Notes: generated from the sequence alone by a model not told the origin. A stretch of 64,000 bases of DNA from Sambucus nigra (GCA_949130495.1 OX422217.1:572728606-572792605); one strand, 5' to 3'. Positions 1 through 12,075 are shown, counted from the first letter of the stretch. Made by a program: numbers and translations.

Positions 1-176
1 ATGTGAAGAAATTTATTAGTCTACATTATTATCAAATCTCAAATAGCTGAAGACGTAATCGTAAAGCAAGAATACAACAATCCTAAAATAGGGCTCTATA
101 ATAAGAACGCTAAGCTGAAAGCGAAATAAGCCGTACAGATCCTAAGGACACTAGAACCTGATGCTTTGATACCACC
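1..176 (-). mobile_element. GyA internal leader, start of an element leaving the window
   Basis: This is the untranslated leader just inside the GyA 5' LTR, read on the minus strand. It shares blocks with the leaders at about 25800-25957 (GyC) and 63500-63620 (GyF), for example a TAGGGCTCTATA block and a CACAGAT/CTAGAA block, so the three elements belong to one family. The rest of GyA lies to the left of the window. Confidence 0.75.
162..174 (-). promoter_or_regulatory. Primer binding site of GyA (initiator tRNA-Met type)
   Basis: On the minus strand this reads TGGTATCAAAGCA, two bases after the LTR end. It closely matches the plant initiator tRNA-Met primer site TGGTATCAGAGC. It sets the orientation of GyA as minus and identifies the LTR to its right as the 5' LTR. 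Confidence 0.85.
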
Positions 177-3100
177 TGTGACACCCCGCCTAATTAAATA
201 TCGGGTGATCAGTCCTTTATTAAATTATAATCAAGGTGAACGATCGGTTCATTCTTAGCATCACTGTCGTAAAAATAACTTTTCCAATTTAAACACCCTA
301 AATAATTAAGCTAAGTGTCAAAACCATTTTAGACATTACTTTCCAAAATTTTATTTTATAAACTAACATTTAAAACTTTACATAATTCATAGATAAAGGG
401 TCACACAAGAACTATCTTGGAACATATAATCCAAATAATTAAACATTCAACCAATTGATTCCAACATTTAAAACTTAAAGGAAAACATCCTGAAAGTAAT
501 AAATCCCAAAGTGTAAATACTAGAAATAAATGAATCACAATATCCAATAAAACAACTGAATGATGGAAAAAGGGCGACCCATGCCCAACAGGATAAAATA
601 ATTGCTAGGAGTGGAATCAATAAATGAGGTCGTCTAAGCAAGAGGCCTGCAACTCCCACCAAAGCTGCAGCGCGTTCCTTCCAAAGGATCCTATGTAAGA
701 CGCCCCTGTGACTGGGCACCTGTAATATATGCATATATATACAAGAGAGAAAAGAAAATGGAAACGGGTCAGATCCCGATTGTAAAAACGATTTAAAATT
801 AGTTTAGCAAGTATTTAAAATGTTTACTGGACAATGCAACAATATATTAGTGCGGTACTCCCTTGAGAAATTCTCACCTCTCTTCTAATGTGCACGCCTA
901 TCGCACTAACTTTCCCAACGGTTTAACTTATCTTATCTTAGGTTGCTAGTAAGATTTAAACTGACAAATTCAATTGTTTAAGAGGTTAATTTCATTTAAC
1001 AACAAACTTCTCATTTAAACCTTATTTACTAATAAAGTTTCTCAGTAACATATTATACTTTTCAAACACTTATTACCAAATTGAAATAATTATTCATTTC
1101 TTACTTACCATAAACACAGTAGGTAATTCCCAAATTCCAAAATTAAATATATATATTAAATACTCATATAATATATATATATTCTAACAACACCCCACAT
1201 AATAATTATGGTGGGGGCATACTCTGCTATCTAGTCCCCGTATCACTCGTACTAAGGGAAATACAAGTTTGGAATCACTCTCTAACTGTATTGAAACAAA
1301 ACACAAACAATATTGAGGCGAAGCATAGTTCCAAGTCTCAAGAGGTCAGCACATGCCCTCACGTCTCGTAGGACCGTCTGACTATCGATCCGATAGCCTG
1401 TACCAAAGGATTTCTATCTTTTAGGGTACGAGTCAATATCCCCATAAAGGTCCCATCGAGATAAGACCGTCCCAGCGCAGTAACCTCAGTGATAGCAAGT
1501 AGTGCGGGCATGATTTTCACACGTATATAGTATATGCATAAACACAGTCATATAAATATACTACTATTACCATATCAAATTTAGGTACATTCTCATAACC
1601 CATAATTACGATATTTATCCTTATTTCTCATTATTTAGTCATCACGTATAACGGTTTCTCTTACTTTAATCAGTGGGATTATTCCAACTCACTACGTACA
1701 CTCGTGGATTCTTACCTTCCCAAGTGAAATTTCAGTAGGTACTTAATCATTTTTCAACGTAACTTCTTTTCGAGTCTCACCCTTTAACACGTATTTCCAT
1801 TTTCCCTTAAATGTAAAACACCCCCGTGAAAGGTTAAATTCGCCTTTTGTCAACGATCCCATATATTTCTAAAGTCCTACTGGTCTTATTTATATCCCAT
1901 AATATTCTAACATTAATCTCCAAAAATGTATAATCGTTTAAGTTGGAAAGAACTATTAAAAAGGGAATATGAGTTATACAGGAGGGGTCGATCGATCGAT
2001 GGAGGGTGCTCGATCGATCGAACCATCGATCGATCGATGATCTATGGTCGATCGATCGATCAAGCAGGTATGGCGAATTCTGCAGATTACCAATTACGGG
2101 GATTAACATCCAAACTCATCCAAATCCAAGTGTTTAACTCCCAAACTTCCAAAAATTTATACCACAAACATTTTAAACCCAAATGGACAATATTCTACGT
2201 AAGACATGTGAGTTTTCATCCAGAATTATGGATTAAAAGTGTCAAAATTTATACAATTCTCATGAACCCTAAAAATTCCTTTAACTTAATTCAATTCATT
2301 CTGTTTCCAGAATTTTTACTTCTAATCCATCATAAATCCGTGGTTCAATCTCTACATGTGAAAGTAATATCCAGATTATTGTTTATCTCACTACAACATG
2401 TGATTTCTAATCTCCAACATGGATTTTCTTTCATAAAAACTCATCCTAATCAACCCTAAACTAATATGAATGAAGCATTGACGAAATTAAGCAAGATAAA
2501 TACTTGCCTAGGAATTTTTGTTTCTGATTTTCGGCTGAAATCAGTGTGGTGGTGATCCTCGTTACGCGATCTATCGTTTGGCGGCGACGGCGGCGCAAAT
2601 GGAGGAGTTTTCGGCCTGGAATTCCTTGGTAAGCTCTTCCTTTCCTTATCCAATGGCCGTCACTTGTTTTTGGTTGTGTTAACCATAGAAGACAACCCTA
2701 AGCATCTGATATAACCTTAAAATTTTCGTGGGTTTTCAGGCCTCAAAAAGTAAAATGTCTAAAATGCCCTCCCGGGGTGTTAATTAGGCCTAAAAATGCC
2801 CCGAGACCCAAACTAAACCCCCGGGTACATTATTTTGACTATCTCGACCCTTTCGGACACTTTGACGCACTCGAAATGACCATACGAGTGATTTATAATT
2901 TATTCACTTTTGTTAATCAACATTTAGTCCCGACATGACATGGGCGCGTCCCGACTTAAATTTCCAAAATTGTCATTTTATTCACTCGTGACATTTGATA
3001 GAACTAATATTATATATTACTTTGCTCATTAGTAATATTAAACAAGTTTCCAATGATTACTAACTCTCATCACATTAGTAATTATAAAAAAATTATTAAT

Positions 3101-3184
3101 TTTCGGATTTATATTAAATTAATAACTCACATAAAATTTAATAGATCCCCAAATTTAGAAAACATAAAAATACGGGGTATTACA
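177..3184 (-). mobile_element. 5' LTR of Ty3/gypsy element GyA
   Basis: A 3008-bp LTR. On the minus strand it begins TGTAATACCCCG (3184) and ends GGGGTGTCACA (177), the TG...CA ends usual for plant chromovirus LTRs. The same edges recur at 12210/21762, 25958, 37760/41585, 49668/59639 and 63621, defining a local LTR family. It contains short AT-rich runs near 1150-1185 and a palindrome cluster at 1988-2062. No open reading frame inside it looks like a gene. Confidence 0.85.
1988..2062. repeat. Array of four TCGATCGA palindromes in the GyA LTR
   Basis: Four blocks of 12-14 bp built from TCGATCGATCGA occur at about 1988-2000, 2010-2021, 2025-2038 and 2048-2060, separated by non-repetitive spacers. 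Each is self-complementary and CpG-rich. The cluster lies about 1.1-1.2 kb from the LTR start, the same place as clusters in the GyB and GyC LTRs. Confidence 0.9.
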
Positions 3185-3277
3185 TAGTCTTTACGTCGAC
3201 TCTTGTTAATTTTAGATCTTATAGCCAACACTTATGTGTTCTAGTGTGACAAGTGTTTGTGAAAGTATTCTAACACA

Positions 3278-3336
<59 letters not shown>

Positions 3337-4430
3337 ATTTATACAAACAAGTCCTAGCAAATTACAGATCATATCTAAATGATGTGGTTTTTAGTTTCTC
3401 TCTTCTTTAGAAACAAAAAGATTTTATTTGACCTTTCAAATAAACCCAGAATCCAAGGCTACCTTGCTCGAAAGACATTTCAAGGTCTTAATCAATTTCA
3501 AAGGGTTTGCAAAATAACCTTCAAAACCCCACCACCAGCACTCTCAAACACACATGTATAGTGTTTAGTAAAAACTGTTTTGGAGAAATGAGTTTAGGGT
3601 TTGAAAACAAAATAGGGTTTGGACGATTTAGGGTTTCTTTCTCTCTCTGGTTTCTCTCTTCTCTCTCTCTCTCTATTTGGACGAAAGGTAAAAAGTTCCC
3701 AAATGTTGAGGGTAAGCCTCCTTATATAGAAGGCTAGGAAGAATCAAGAAGGTTGATGCGAATCTAAAGGCTGAGATTTTAGTCTTGGCCTTTTGACTTT
3801 GATCCAACGGTTAAACATCAACGGTGATTTAAATGCACGCTGATAGGTCTAGAGAGGCTCACAGGGATTGAGTTCAAACGCGTGCAGAGCATTGACTACA
3901 GAGATCCAAGGGCTGATATAACACAAGGGTTTTGAGTATTGCAATAAACACAAATCTAGCCGGTATAACATGGACAGGTGTAGGGCTGAGATGAGCTCTC
4001 ACACGCGTATTTTAAATTAATTACACACACACCCTGAAGTCTCAAGCACATTCGGATCCTACCCAACTCAACTTCCAGGTATGAAAACATAAAACTAGTA
4101 ATTACAAAATGACCCCAAAAGTTTTATAAACCAAATTTTAATTTAAAAAAATCATTTAAAACTTATTAAAAATTCCCAAAAATTATTAAAATCAATTTAA
4201 ATGGGATTAAACACACACAACTCACACACAATCAAATAATGCAATATACGAACAATGTATGCAACCCTAGTGTGTGTGAATGAGCATTATACCTTCAATT
4301 GAATCAAATGTGGCTTAAGAAGAAGATTCTGAGGCTCTTTGGTATCTAGGGAATGGGACTCTAATTTTGTTACATAATTCCAAACTAGATGAGCAATTAT
4401 ACAATGTAGACTCAAGTAAGTCAAGAGTAT
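3185..4430 (-). other. LTR-like transcription unit of unknown family
   Basis: There is no coding signal. Read on the minus strand, a TATA box (CTATATAAGG, about 3721-3730) is followed by a purine-rich GAGA leader and AAACCCTAAA motifs, which looks like a retroelement LTR promoter and R region. No terminal TG...CA pair, primer site or target duplication could be fixed. The segment also contains an (AC)n microsatellite. The left edge is set by GyA and the right edge by the start of GyB similarity. Confidence 0.35.
3272..3334. repeat. (AC)n microsatellite
   Basis: About 62 bp of nearly pure AC dinucleotides with one AT interruption near the left end. Confidence 0.97.
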
Positions 4431-6283
4431 AAGGTGATTCACCTACGCACCCATATAACGCAAACTTATCCAATCATAAATAAGTTCTCCTTAGATCCTA
4501 TTCTCTGAGGTACCAATCTGTAATCCCCCCCGAAGGGCTCCTCAAGACCAGACTGTTCCCTTCAAGACCTCCCAGCGATAACAAGTATGGTAGGTATGTC
4601 ATACACATAAAAATCCATACAATAGGTATTCACACAGCCTAAGTATTTATGCGTTCAATATTGGTATTCACACATCCCATATTACAAGTCTCACACGTTG
4701 TATTTATAACTCATATATCATATCTAAATTTAATTAACGCCATAACTCTCGTCGTATAGCTTCAAGTACCTTCCTTATCCCAAAGGTTTACGAAGTCACC
4801 CAATTATTCCATAGTTTAATTCAGTATTATAGTGCCCCCTACTAATGGTATTAACCCTAAGTAATCATTTATCCGAATTAAACCCCAATCCATAAAATTT
4901 TCGATTGTAATGCATTCGAAAAACACTCGTAAATCTTCCCATTCAATACCATACATAATGAAACTTTTCGGGCCTTAACTATAACCCTACTAACCTTCCC
5001 TAATTTCCATTATATTCAATTAATCAACATTAACTGTTCTTAAAAGTTGGGGGTTGCATCAAAACTTAAAGAGGAAAATAAGTCACAAATTTCAGGGGAG
5101 TCGATCGATCGAAGAAATGGGTCGATCGATCGATCGACATTCTTGGGTCAATCGATTGACCCAACAGGTATTAGCCTGTTTTTTTTGCAAATTAAGGGTA
5201 CGGGTTTCTTCAACCAAAAATATCCAGAACCTTCTTAATTCATTCCCAAACTCCAAAACGAAGGTGCTAAACATTAAATTAACACATATAGACAATTTCT
5301 AACGTATAAGAATCATTTAAATATCAAGATTCATTAACTTTTCAATTGAATTCTAATTTAACTCCGCCAAACCCTAGTTTATGGCTTCTTTTAAAGAACA
5401 TGATCAAAACTCAGAATCTTCTACATAATGATTCCCAGAATGTATTAAATTTCATTTTTCCATAACAGTACTTCAGTCCTAATCACGAATCCTACCCAGA
5501 GTATAATTTAATCCAAGATTTATCCTCTATATGCATGTAATTGAATTCTCAATCATATTCTACTAACATGGATAATTTATCTAGTTGAATTTAAGAAATA
5601 ACAAAACTTGACTTATAACAATAGGTCTGATCCTTTGATGATGAAGGGTATGGCTACGTTCCTTGTCTTCCGACCTACACTCCGGTGGAGTTAATTGTGA
5701 AAGAGGTGCAACTATGAGTGGTTTTTTGTTTGGGATATCTTCTCCTTCCTCTTCCAATGGCCTCTATTGTTTTTGTGTTGGATAACCTTAGAATACCTAA
5801 CCCTAGAAGATGATATAGTCTTAGGAAATTAGTCGGTTTAATTACTTCAAAAATTAAAATGTCTAAAATATTCTCCCAGGATGCCGGTTTGGCTTAAAAA
5901 TGCCCCGTGACCCAAACTAAACCCCTGGTAGACTTTTCTGACTATCTCGACCCTTTCAGGCACTTTGGCGCACTTGAAATGGAGATATGAGTGACTATAA
6001 ATAATTTACTTTTATTCCATAAATTTTAGACCCCACATGACTGACATGCACGCCCCGACTTAATATCCCATAATTGTCATAATATTCACTCGACAATTTG
6101 AATAAATCCATAATCACATATTACATTACTCACTAAGTAATATTCAACATACTTCTCATCAATAAATACAAACTCTCGTCCCGCTATTATTTATTTAAAT
6201 TCGGATTAATTTATAAATAAAATTTCCCATTTTTAAGTCAATTAATCCCATAATTAAAATCATTAAAAATACGGGGTATTATA
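4430..6283 (-). mobile_element. Truncated LTR GyB of the GyA family
   Basis: The right edge has the family terminus (minus strand TATAATACCCCGTATTTTTA). The body follows the GyA LTR, including the TCGATCGA cluster and the 'GACTATCTCGACC' block. The internal-side part, about 1.2 kb, is missing and is replaced at about 4430 by unrelated sequence. There is no polypurine tract on the right, so this is a broken 5' LTR or a solo LTR fragment. The left breakpoint is uncertain by a few tens of bases. Confidence 0.7.
5101..5162. repeat. Palindrome cluster in the GyB LTR
   Basis: TCGATCGATCGA at 5101-5112 and a 16-bp TCGA run at about 5122-5137 are followed by the perfect 18-bp palindrome GGGTCAATCGATTGACCC at 5145-5162. 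The cluster is in the same LTR position as in GyA. Confidence 0.9.
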
Positions 6284-6507
6284 ATAATCTCTGTAATCCC
6301 AATATGGGTTCCGTAGATTTCATTAAGTATATTCACACCATTAATGATCCTCGGGGTGTTAGGGGCTACTCGTGCTGGAACGACATCAAAATATTGGCAT
6401 AAATGAAGAAGAAAATGGTTTGGTCGAAATGAGAAACCACACTCAGCTATGAACAAGGTTGGGATCCAATGACCCTCAACCAAAGAATATACATTATAAA
6501 GAGCCAT
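6284..6507 (-). pseudogene. Fragment like the plant 'putative gypsy type transposon' domain, cut by GyB
   Basis: An open frame starts with ATG at 6507 (context CCCCATGG) and encodes about 75 residues before it runs into the GyB LTR edge at 6283. The segment containing GFSFRPNHF, LLHLCQYF and VAPNTPRIINGVNIL resembles the N-terminal region of plant transposon-associated proteins of the Transposase_28 type (G-F-x-F-P-x-x-P-F ... L-x-P-N-x-W-R). This was recognised by eye only. It appears to be a 5' exon whose continuation was displaced by the LTR insertion. A chance open frame is possible. Confidence 0.4.
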
Positions 6508-6816
6508 GGGGTATTTCTAAATCAACCCAAGATGGCATTTTCTTTTCTACCCTAAATTCCTCTAGAGAATCATCATTAATTAATTTAACAATGGCTCAAA
6601 AAGAAAGGAAATGAAGAAAAATCGAGAGAAAGAAAGAATTCTTATTGAAGATTAAGGATTAAGAAAGAATTCTTATTGAAGATTAAGGATTCAGTAAGAA
6701 CTACGGAAGGAAGAGATGAATGACGGCAAACGATCGCACGAAAGATCAGAAATATTTGCTTCAGTTCGAAGATTTGGGGTAAGGAAAAACCTGGAAAAAC
6801 CTCTCGCTTTTTATAG
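6508..6816 (-). promoter_or_regulatory. TATA box and leader upstream of the truncated frame
   Basis: On the minus strand a TATA box (GCTATAAAAAGC, about 6807-6816) lies about 300 bp upstream of the ATG at 6507, with a purine-rich leader between. The leader contains a perfect 31-bp tandem duplication (6630-6660 and 6661-6691, unit starting AAGAAAGAATTC). TATA, leader and ATG are arranged as in a transcription unit; transcription itself is inferred. Confidence 0.4.
6630..6691. repeat. Perfect 31-bp tandem duplication
   Basis: Two head-to-tail copies with no mismatch at 6630-6660 and 6661-6691. The absence of divergence suggests a recent event compared with the decayed surroundings. Confidence 0.97.
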
Positions 6817-7095
6817 CTTATCTCTAAAATAATAAAAGTAATGATTGGACGTACCAACGATTGACATTATAATAACTGCGCGATACAGAAGGTGTAAAAT
6901 ACCCATTTACCCTTTAGCGGTTCGTTAAAATTCAAATTATTCACAAAAATTCCATCTTCAAACAAAACCGATAAAATTTTACTAGTGTGGGAGATCGGCT
7001 ACCGACCAGGCACCATGAAAATAATCCAAGATACTTTCGGAATGGAATGTTCTATACTTTCACTCAAGCATCAAGCACAGAGAATTGGGGGCTTC
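6817..7095. other. Upstream flank with a polypurine-like end, no gene
   Basis: This is AT-rich sequence without a coding signal. It ends in GAATTGGGGGCTTC directly before a TGTTGATA terminus, which resembles the end of the internal region of a plus-strand gypsy element. Confidence 0.35.
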
Positions 7096-7607
7096 TGTTG
7101 ATATAAAAAATTATCCATCTACGTGGACTAATCAGAAGTGAACACTTGTCCTCTTATGTGGCCAAAATTTTAATTCGCAGATAGTAGCTCGGCATGCATG
7201 CCGACCAATATAAATATTGCCGACCATCAATACCATGAAGCGTCACCATATCAAGGGTCTTACCAGACGTGATTCATGCAACCAATCATCACATTCATTA
7301 TATACGGGTGTAAATGCTTAAATGTATAAAGGCATACCATCCCTTGATATTCCAACCCTTAATCTTCAAATCATTATAAATACATTATATACCCTGCATC
7401 AAGGTAGAACGGATTCAAGGATATTCTTATTGACAAGAGTACCTAGCTTTCTGTAACCTTTGAAATCGATACTGTAATAGTGGACGTAGGCTTTCTTACA
7501 TAGCTGAACCACTTTAAAAACCTTATGTCTTTATCTTATTTAGCATTATAAAAATATATTTTATCTATGATTATAAAATTGGATCAACTCCAGTTTTTTA
7601 CATTAAC
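7096..7607 (+). mobile_element. Short LTR candidate (about 512 bp)
   Basis: It starts TGTTGATATAAA just after a G-rich tract and ends ACATTAACA, giving TGTT...AACA termini. A TATA-like run (TATAAATACATTATATACC, about 7375-7396) sits in the middle, as expected for an LTR promoter. This fits the 3' LTR of a degraded Tat-like gypsy element. No second copy or target duplication was found in the window. Confidence 0.4.
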
Positions 7608-7789
7608 AATCCCTAGTGACATCTCCAAAGGACACCGTAAAATTCCTCAACAAGGAAACATTCAATCATTCCTCTTCCTCAGCGGAACCAAAAAATTCAA
7701 AATCAAATGCTTCACCAAAATCCCCAGCAGAACCACAAGATAATTCCCCCATTGGAGTCTTTAAAGTTTCCTAAGAAAACTACAACTAA

Positions 7790-8310
7790 AGCCCTCAGAA
7801 TTGGTCATCTCTACTTAAACCCTCATAATTGGCTTCGACCCTAAGAATTGGTCGTCTCTACTTAAGCCCTAAGAATTGTCTTTAAACCTCAAAATTGTTC
7901 GTCTTTACTTAAGGCCTCAGAATTAGCTTCAACCCTTTGAATTGGTCATCTCTACTTAAGCCCTCAGAATTGGCTTCAACCCTCAGAATTGTCATCTCTA
8001 ATTAAGCCCTCAGAATTGGTCATCTCTACTTAAGGCTTCATAATTGGGTTCGACCTACGAAATTGGTCATCTCTACTCAAGCCCTCATTATTGGCTTTGA
8101 CCCGCAGAATCGGTCGCCCATACTTAAGGTCCTCAGAATTGACCTCGATCCACTCAATTGGTTGCTCCTTACCCTAGGTCCTCAGAATCGACCTCAACCC
8201 ATAGATTTGGTTATCCCCAGCATTTCCTTAGGTCCTCAGAATCATCCACAACCCTCTAAATCGGTCATCCTCGTCCCTTAGGTCTACATAATCGACCTCT
8301 TTCCAAAACA
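7790..8310. repeat. Tandem array of about 47-bp units (28 + 19 bp)
   Basis: Roughly ten units alternate between a longer half like CAGAATTGGTCATCTCTAC and a shorter half like CAGAATTGGCTTCAACC. Left-hand units are similar to one another. Right-hand units diverge and change AATTG to AATCG. Confidence 0.85.
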
Positions 8311-8467
8311 TCATGTAGTGTCTATTCGACGACTTTCACTTGTTCCAAGCTCACCCATCGAGGGGCTCTATAGACACCACATTTTAGGACCCCTTAATTC
8401 TCTCCTTAGGTCCCTAGCACCTCCCCATTTCACTACAAACCCTAGGTCATTCTTCGAGTACCGAACT

Positions 8468-9110
8468 AGAGGCCATCGGGCACTCCCGGGCCCCGTTTGA
8501 CTCCAATAAACTCTATCATGAGAGAGAAATCTCAATGAATCTTTGAAGGTCTCTAAATCCCCTTTCAAAGTTCGGCCCTATGCGCGAATCAAAAAAATGG
8601 TTCGGACGAACAAACCATTTTACTGCAAAAAATCAATCTTGAGGACACCAGGTGCTCCCGGACCCCTATTTGACCTCAATCAACTTCATCGTCAGAGAAA
8701 AATCTCTTTGAATATCCTAAGGGCACTGAATACCCTTTCCAATGGTCCACCCCGTGCGTAATTCGAACTTACAGTATGGAAGAACAATTTGTTTTACTCC
8801 GAGAGGTCACCGGGCGCTTCCAGGCCCCAGTTGACTAAGGTTAATTTTGCGAACCAAGAGAATCTCTTTAGAATGTTGAAGTACATTGCTTAACCAGTTC
8901 TGATTTATCGTTCGTTTGAACGATTTGTTTCTATCCAATGATCTCCCGTCTAAAGGACCGACGTGCATTTTTTGAGCCACATTTGACCCAAAGTCATCTC
9001 TCGGACGCAGGAGCGGTCCGAGGAATTTCAAAAGTCACTGAATTACCTTTCAGACTGTATGCCTCGTGCTCGATTTGGATCAACGAATTGCATTCTATGA
9101 CCATTTTTCG
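8468..9110. repeat. Tandem array of about 160-175-bp units
   Basis: Degenerate units begin near 8468, 8645, 8805 and about 8960. Each has a 'C-x-GGGC-x-CTCCCGGxCCC' opening, a TTTGACT/TTGACC block, a GAGAGAAATCTC-like block and a TGAAT...CCTTTC block. The last unit is the most degraded. The array lies between the short-unit array and the TATA box. Confidence 0.6.
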
Positions 9111-9230
9111 AAAAAATTTGCACGAGACTACCGATTGGTTGGTCCATTTCCCTGCTAATCGACAGCGTGTCTAGGGTTACCTTCTGATTGGCAGGGTTGG
9201 GACCATGACAATAGGCACTACCCCTAGACC

Positions 9231-9240
9231 TATAAATAGA
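9231..9240 (+). promoter_or_regulatory. TATA box of the Tat-like LTR
   Basis: CCTATAAATAGATGG is a near-consensus plant TATA box. It is followed about 30 bp later by a CA-rich, gene-free leader, which suits LTR transcription to the right. Confidence 0.6.
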
Positions 9241-11304
9241 TGGCATGACCTCACTTCCAAAGCACATCTCATATCCATCAGCATCAGTGATCTCAGCAAC
9301 ATTGCTTTACAATCAACGAAGTTTCCTTATGTGAAATTCTCTTCCATCTTACATTCCCATACTTCTCATACCCAATTTGGCAAAATCTCATCCTCTCTCA
9401 TCCAAAATTCATCTCAACATTTAAGGGAGTTTATCTAAGATCAAGAACAAGCTTTAAATAATATCCAAATCCTTCCCTCTTTTTAAATTTCTTATTTTTG
9501 CATTAATTACATAAACTCATAATTTAGCTTTTACTTTAATTCATACTTAGTAACATCTCACATTTTTATTAATTATATCGCACATACTTTATTTTCTATA
9601 AAAAAAAAAAGAAGGCTACGCCCGTAAATTCCAAACGGGATCATCCATCACACTTTTCCAAAACTAAAACACATAATCTACACATACACATATAATAAAA
9701 TCCCGTTCGAATCAACGGGACAATCCCCACCCTTATGCCCCAAGCGAACTACGTGGACTTTAATGCCTTTATAGGCTACGAGGCATTCCGGATTAAAACC
9801 CGAGACTCGAGTCCAATTTTTTAATTTTCCCAAATTCTCCATTTCCGCATTTTACATATTCTTTTATTATCACAATACATATTATATTTGTGATCCTTAG
9901 TAGCTTTTCATCCAATACATATTATCATTTCATTATAACGACCAATATTTTGATAAACGCATAAATCATATTTTCTATATATTATTTTGGGAACATTTAT
10001 ATGGATGACCTCACTCTATATTTTTCATGGTATGAGTTGGACGATTTCGGTCTCCATTATATATGCACGCACACACACTTCACGGATAAATAAAGGAAAG
10101 TAATAACACAAGCCCATAAGAGACCAAAAGGGCGAGAGGGGTGCCTAACACTTTCCCATTTCGTAACTTAGCTCCCGAACCCTTCGAACTATTTGTTTCG
10201 TAAGCATCAGTTTACCTTTGATGCCGCTTTTTTGAGGCGGCGACATGTTCTTTTGCATATTTTGTGCAAAATAGGCTGGCGAATCCATCTCTTTACATTC
10301 ACCCCACACCGACAATGGCCTAAGCGAGAATATGATGGCGCGAGACACTTTTTTCCCTTCTCCCCTCATTTCCCCCCCTGCCACGCGGAAGAGAATGAGG
10401 ATGGAGATAAAAATATAGGGATGCCCATAAAAGTTATTTAATAAAAAATGAAAGTTACTCTAATGAATTATTGTGTAGGATTAATGTACTATTTACAACA
10501 ATTTTCCTTGAATATTGGCCAACAAAATAAAATGATGTGGAAAATAATACGTGGGGAGGAAATTGAACACATTTTCGGTTGCACAATCCATAACACAACA
10601 TGGGGATGTGGGAAGAGAAAAAAAGTATCCCATTCAAGAAAAAAAATAATATTATTTTCTAAATTATAAGTTGCATCATTTAAAAGACAACATATATTTC
10701 TCCACCAAATTCTCTTTTCATTCACACCTACACAATTTATACTATGCAAATTCATATTATACCCTCATCCATCAAAACAACAATCTCCACCATTGCAAAA
10801 AAAACTATCAATGAGAATGCTACCCCTATCAAAATTGCATCACATATCAAAAGCACCAACCCTAAATTATAGTATCAAAGAAATGGAGTGATTTAGGCAC
10901 ATAATAAGGACCAACTAAGTTCATAGTAAGCCATTTGAATGTAGTGTGATTCTCACAACTTTATATTCAAAATGAAATTAACTCAAATTAATATATTCTA
11001 GGTTAAATATATGTTATTAAATAAACATAAAACAAAAAAAATAGAATTTCAATTAAAAAGATAATCCATTAATAACAATGACAATAAAATATATATTTCC
11101 TAATTTAACCCTTTAAAAGATAATAACCCATTAAAAGATGTAGAAGAGTGTAACTATCATAAAATTTCCAATCATATAAAGATAAATATAAACACATGTC
11201 CCAATATTCACAAGTACAATATAATCAATGACAGATTCTCCCATTCCTTGAATAATAACAATGATAAAATCTCTCATTCAAAACTAATCATTTATAACCG
11301 TTAG

Positions 11305-11366
11305 ACTTCATACAATTTTCTCTTCATTGTACCAATTGATACGATGAAGAGAAAATCGTATGAAGT
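11305..11366. repeat. 27-bp-arm inverted repeat (hairpin)
   Basis: The left arm (11305-11331, ACTTCATAC...) and right arm (11340-11366, ...GTATGAAGT) are inverted copies with 25 of 27 positions matching and an 8-base loop. Both mismatches are TG/CA against CG, as expected from CpG decay of a once perfect hairpin. Confidence 0.9.
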
Positions 11367-12055
11367 TCCGCCATTGCCTAACACCTAAATGTCGAAAGGT
11401 AAAGTATACAGAGTATAGGGTATATTTAGCTTCGAGGCTCTCCACCATTATGGATGCTCTAAGAGACTTTCTTGTAACAGCAACAACTTCATATCTGTCA
11501 TCAAGCATTTATAATGTAATAAATGTAGATTGTATCCCATTAAGTCTAGGGAACAACAAATTTCAACTTTTTTATCAAACTAAAAAACATAAAAAACTGA
11601 AAATGAACCAATTAGACTCATAATAACACAGTTCAAAACAACAAAATCTCACACTGCAATTCATCATAAGAGAATTGTCACACCAACCAAAAATGGAAAA
11701 ATAATAAACATGTATGTGTTTTTGTAGACACGTATATTTCTTCGGCTTGTGTGTGACACAAAAATGTGCCAATATATACAACTTATTCATTCCCTTTTTG
11801 GCCTTATGATTGCATAACTTAATTTAACATTAAGTTAATTATGGTCATTCAACGATTTTGCTCTATTGACATTGTCTTCAATCCCCTATGGTTGCACAAA
11901 CAAAAAATTAATAAAAAATCATTTGATAGCTATTTAATAAAAAATGAAAATTACTCTAACGAATCATTGTGTAGGATTAATGTACTACACACAACCATTT
12001 TCCTTGATAATTAGCCAACGAATAAAATGACGGGGAAAAAGATATTGGTGGGGTT

Positions 12056-12075
12056 GGGGGGGGGGGGGGGGGGGG
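12056..12075. repeat. Poly-G run of 20 inside repeat unit B2
   Basis: The equivalent positions are about GGGG in B1 (near 10553) and six Gs in B3 (near 33956), so the run has expanded in this copy only. Confidence 0.95.

Larger units (their letters stand above)
7608..10425 (+). mobile_element. Tat/Ogre-like LTR fragment with internal tandem arrays
   Basis: Non-coding. Signals run in order on the plus strand: a short-unit tandem array, a longer-unit array, a strong TATA box (TATAAATAGA at 9231), a leader, then two blocks familiar from R/U5 regions of plant Tat/Ogre-group gypsy LTRs, CCCCAAGCGAACTACGTGG near 9738 and GTGCCTAACACTTTCCC near 10140. A TGGCGAATCC element near 10275 resembles the usual LTR-end or primer-site neighbourhood. 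The left end is not defined and the right end stops at the tandem-repeat unit near 10425. Assignment rests on remembered sequence resemblance. Confidence 0.45.

Noticed and set aside
1988..2062. CRISPR-like spaced repeats
   Set aside because: The blocks are self-complementary short palindromes with irregular spacers in a plant LTR. CRISPR arrays do not occur in this context.
1926..2459. 177-codon plus-strand frame
   Set aside because: It crosses the TCGATCGA palindromes (SIDRSID peptides) inside an LTR, opposite to LTR transcription, and has no counterpart in GyB or GyC.
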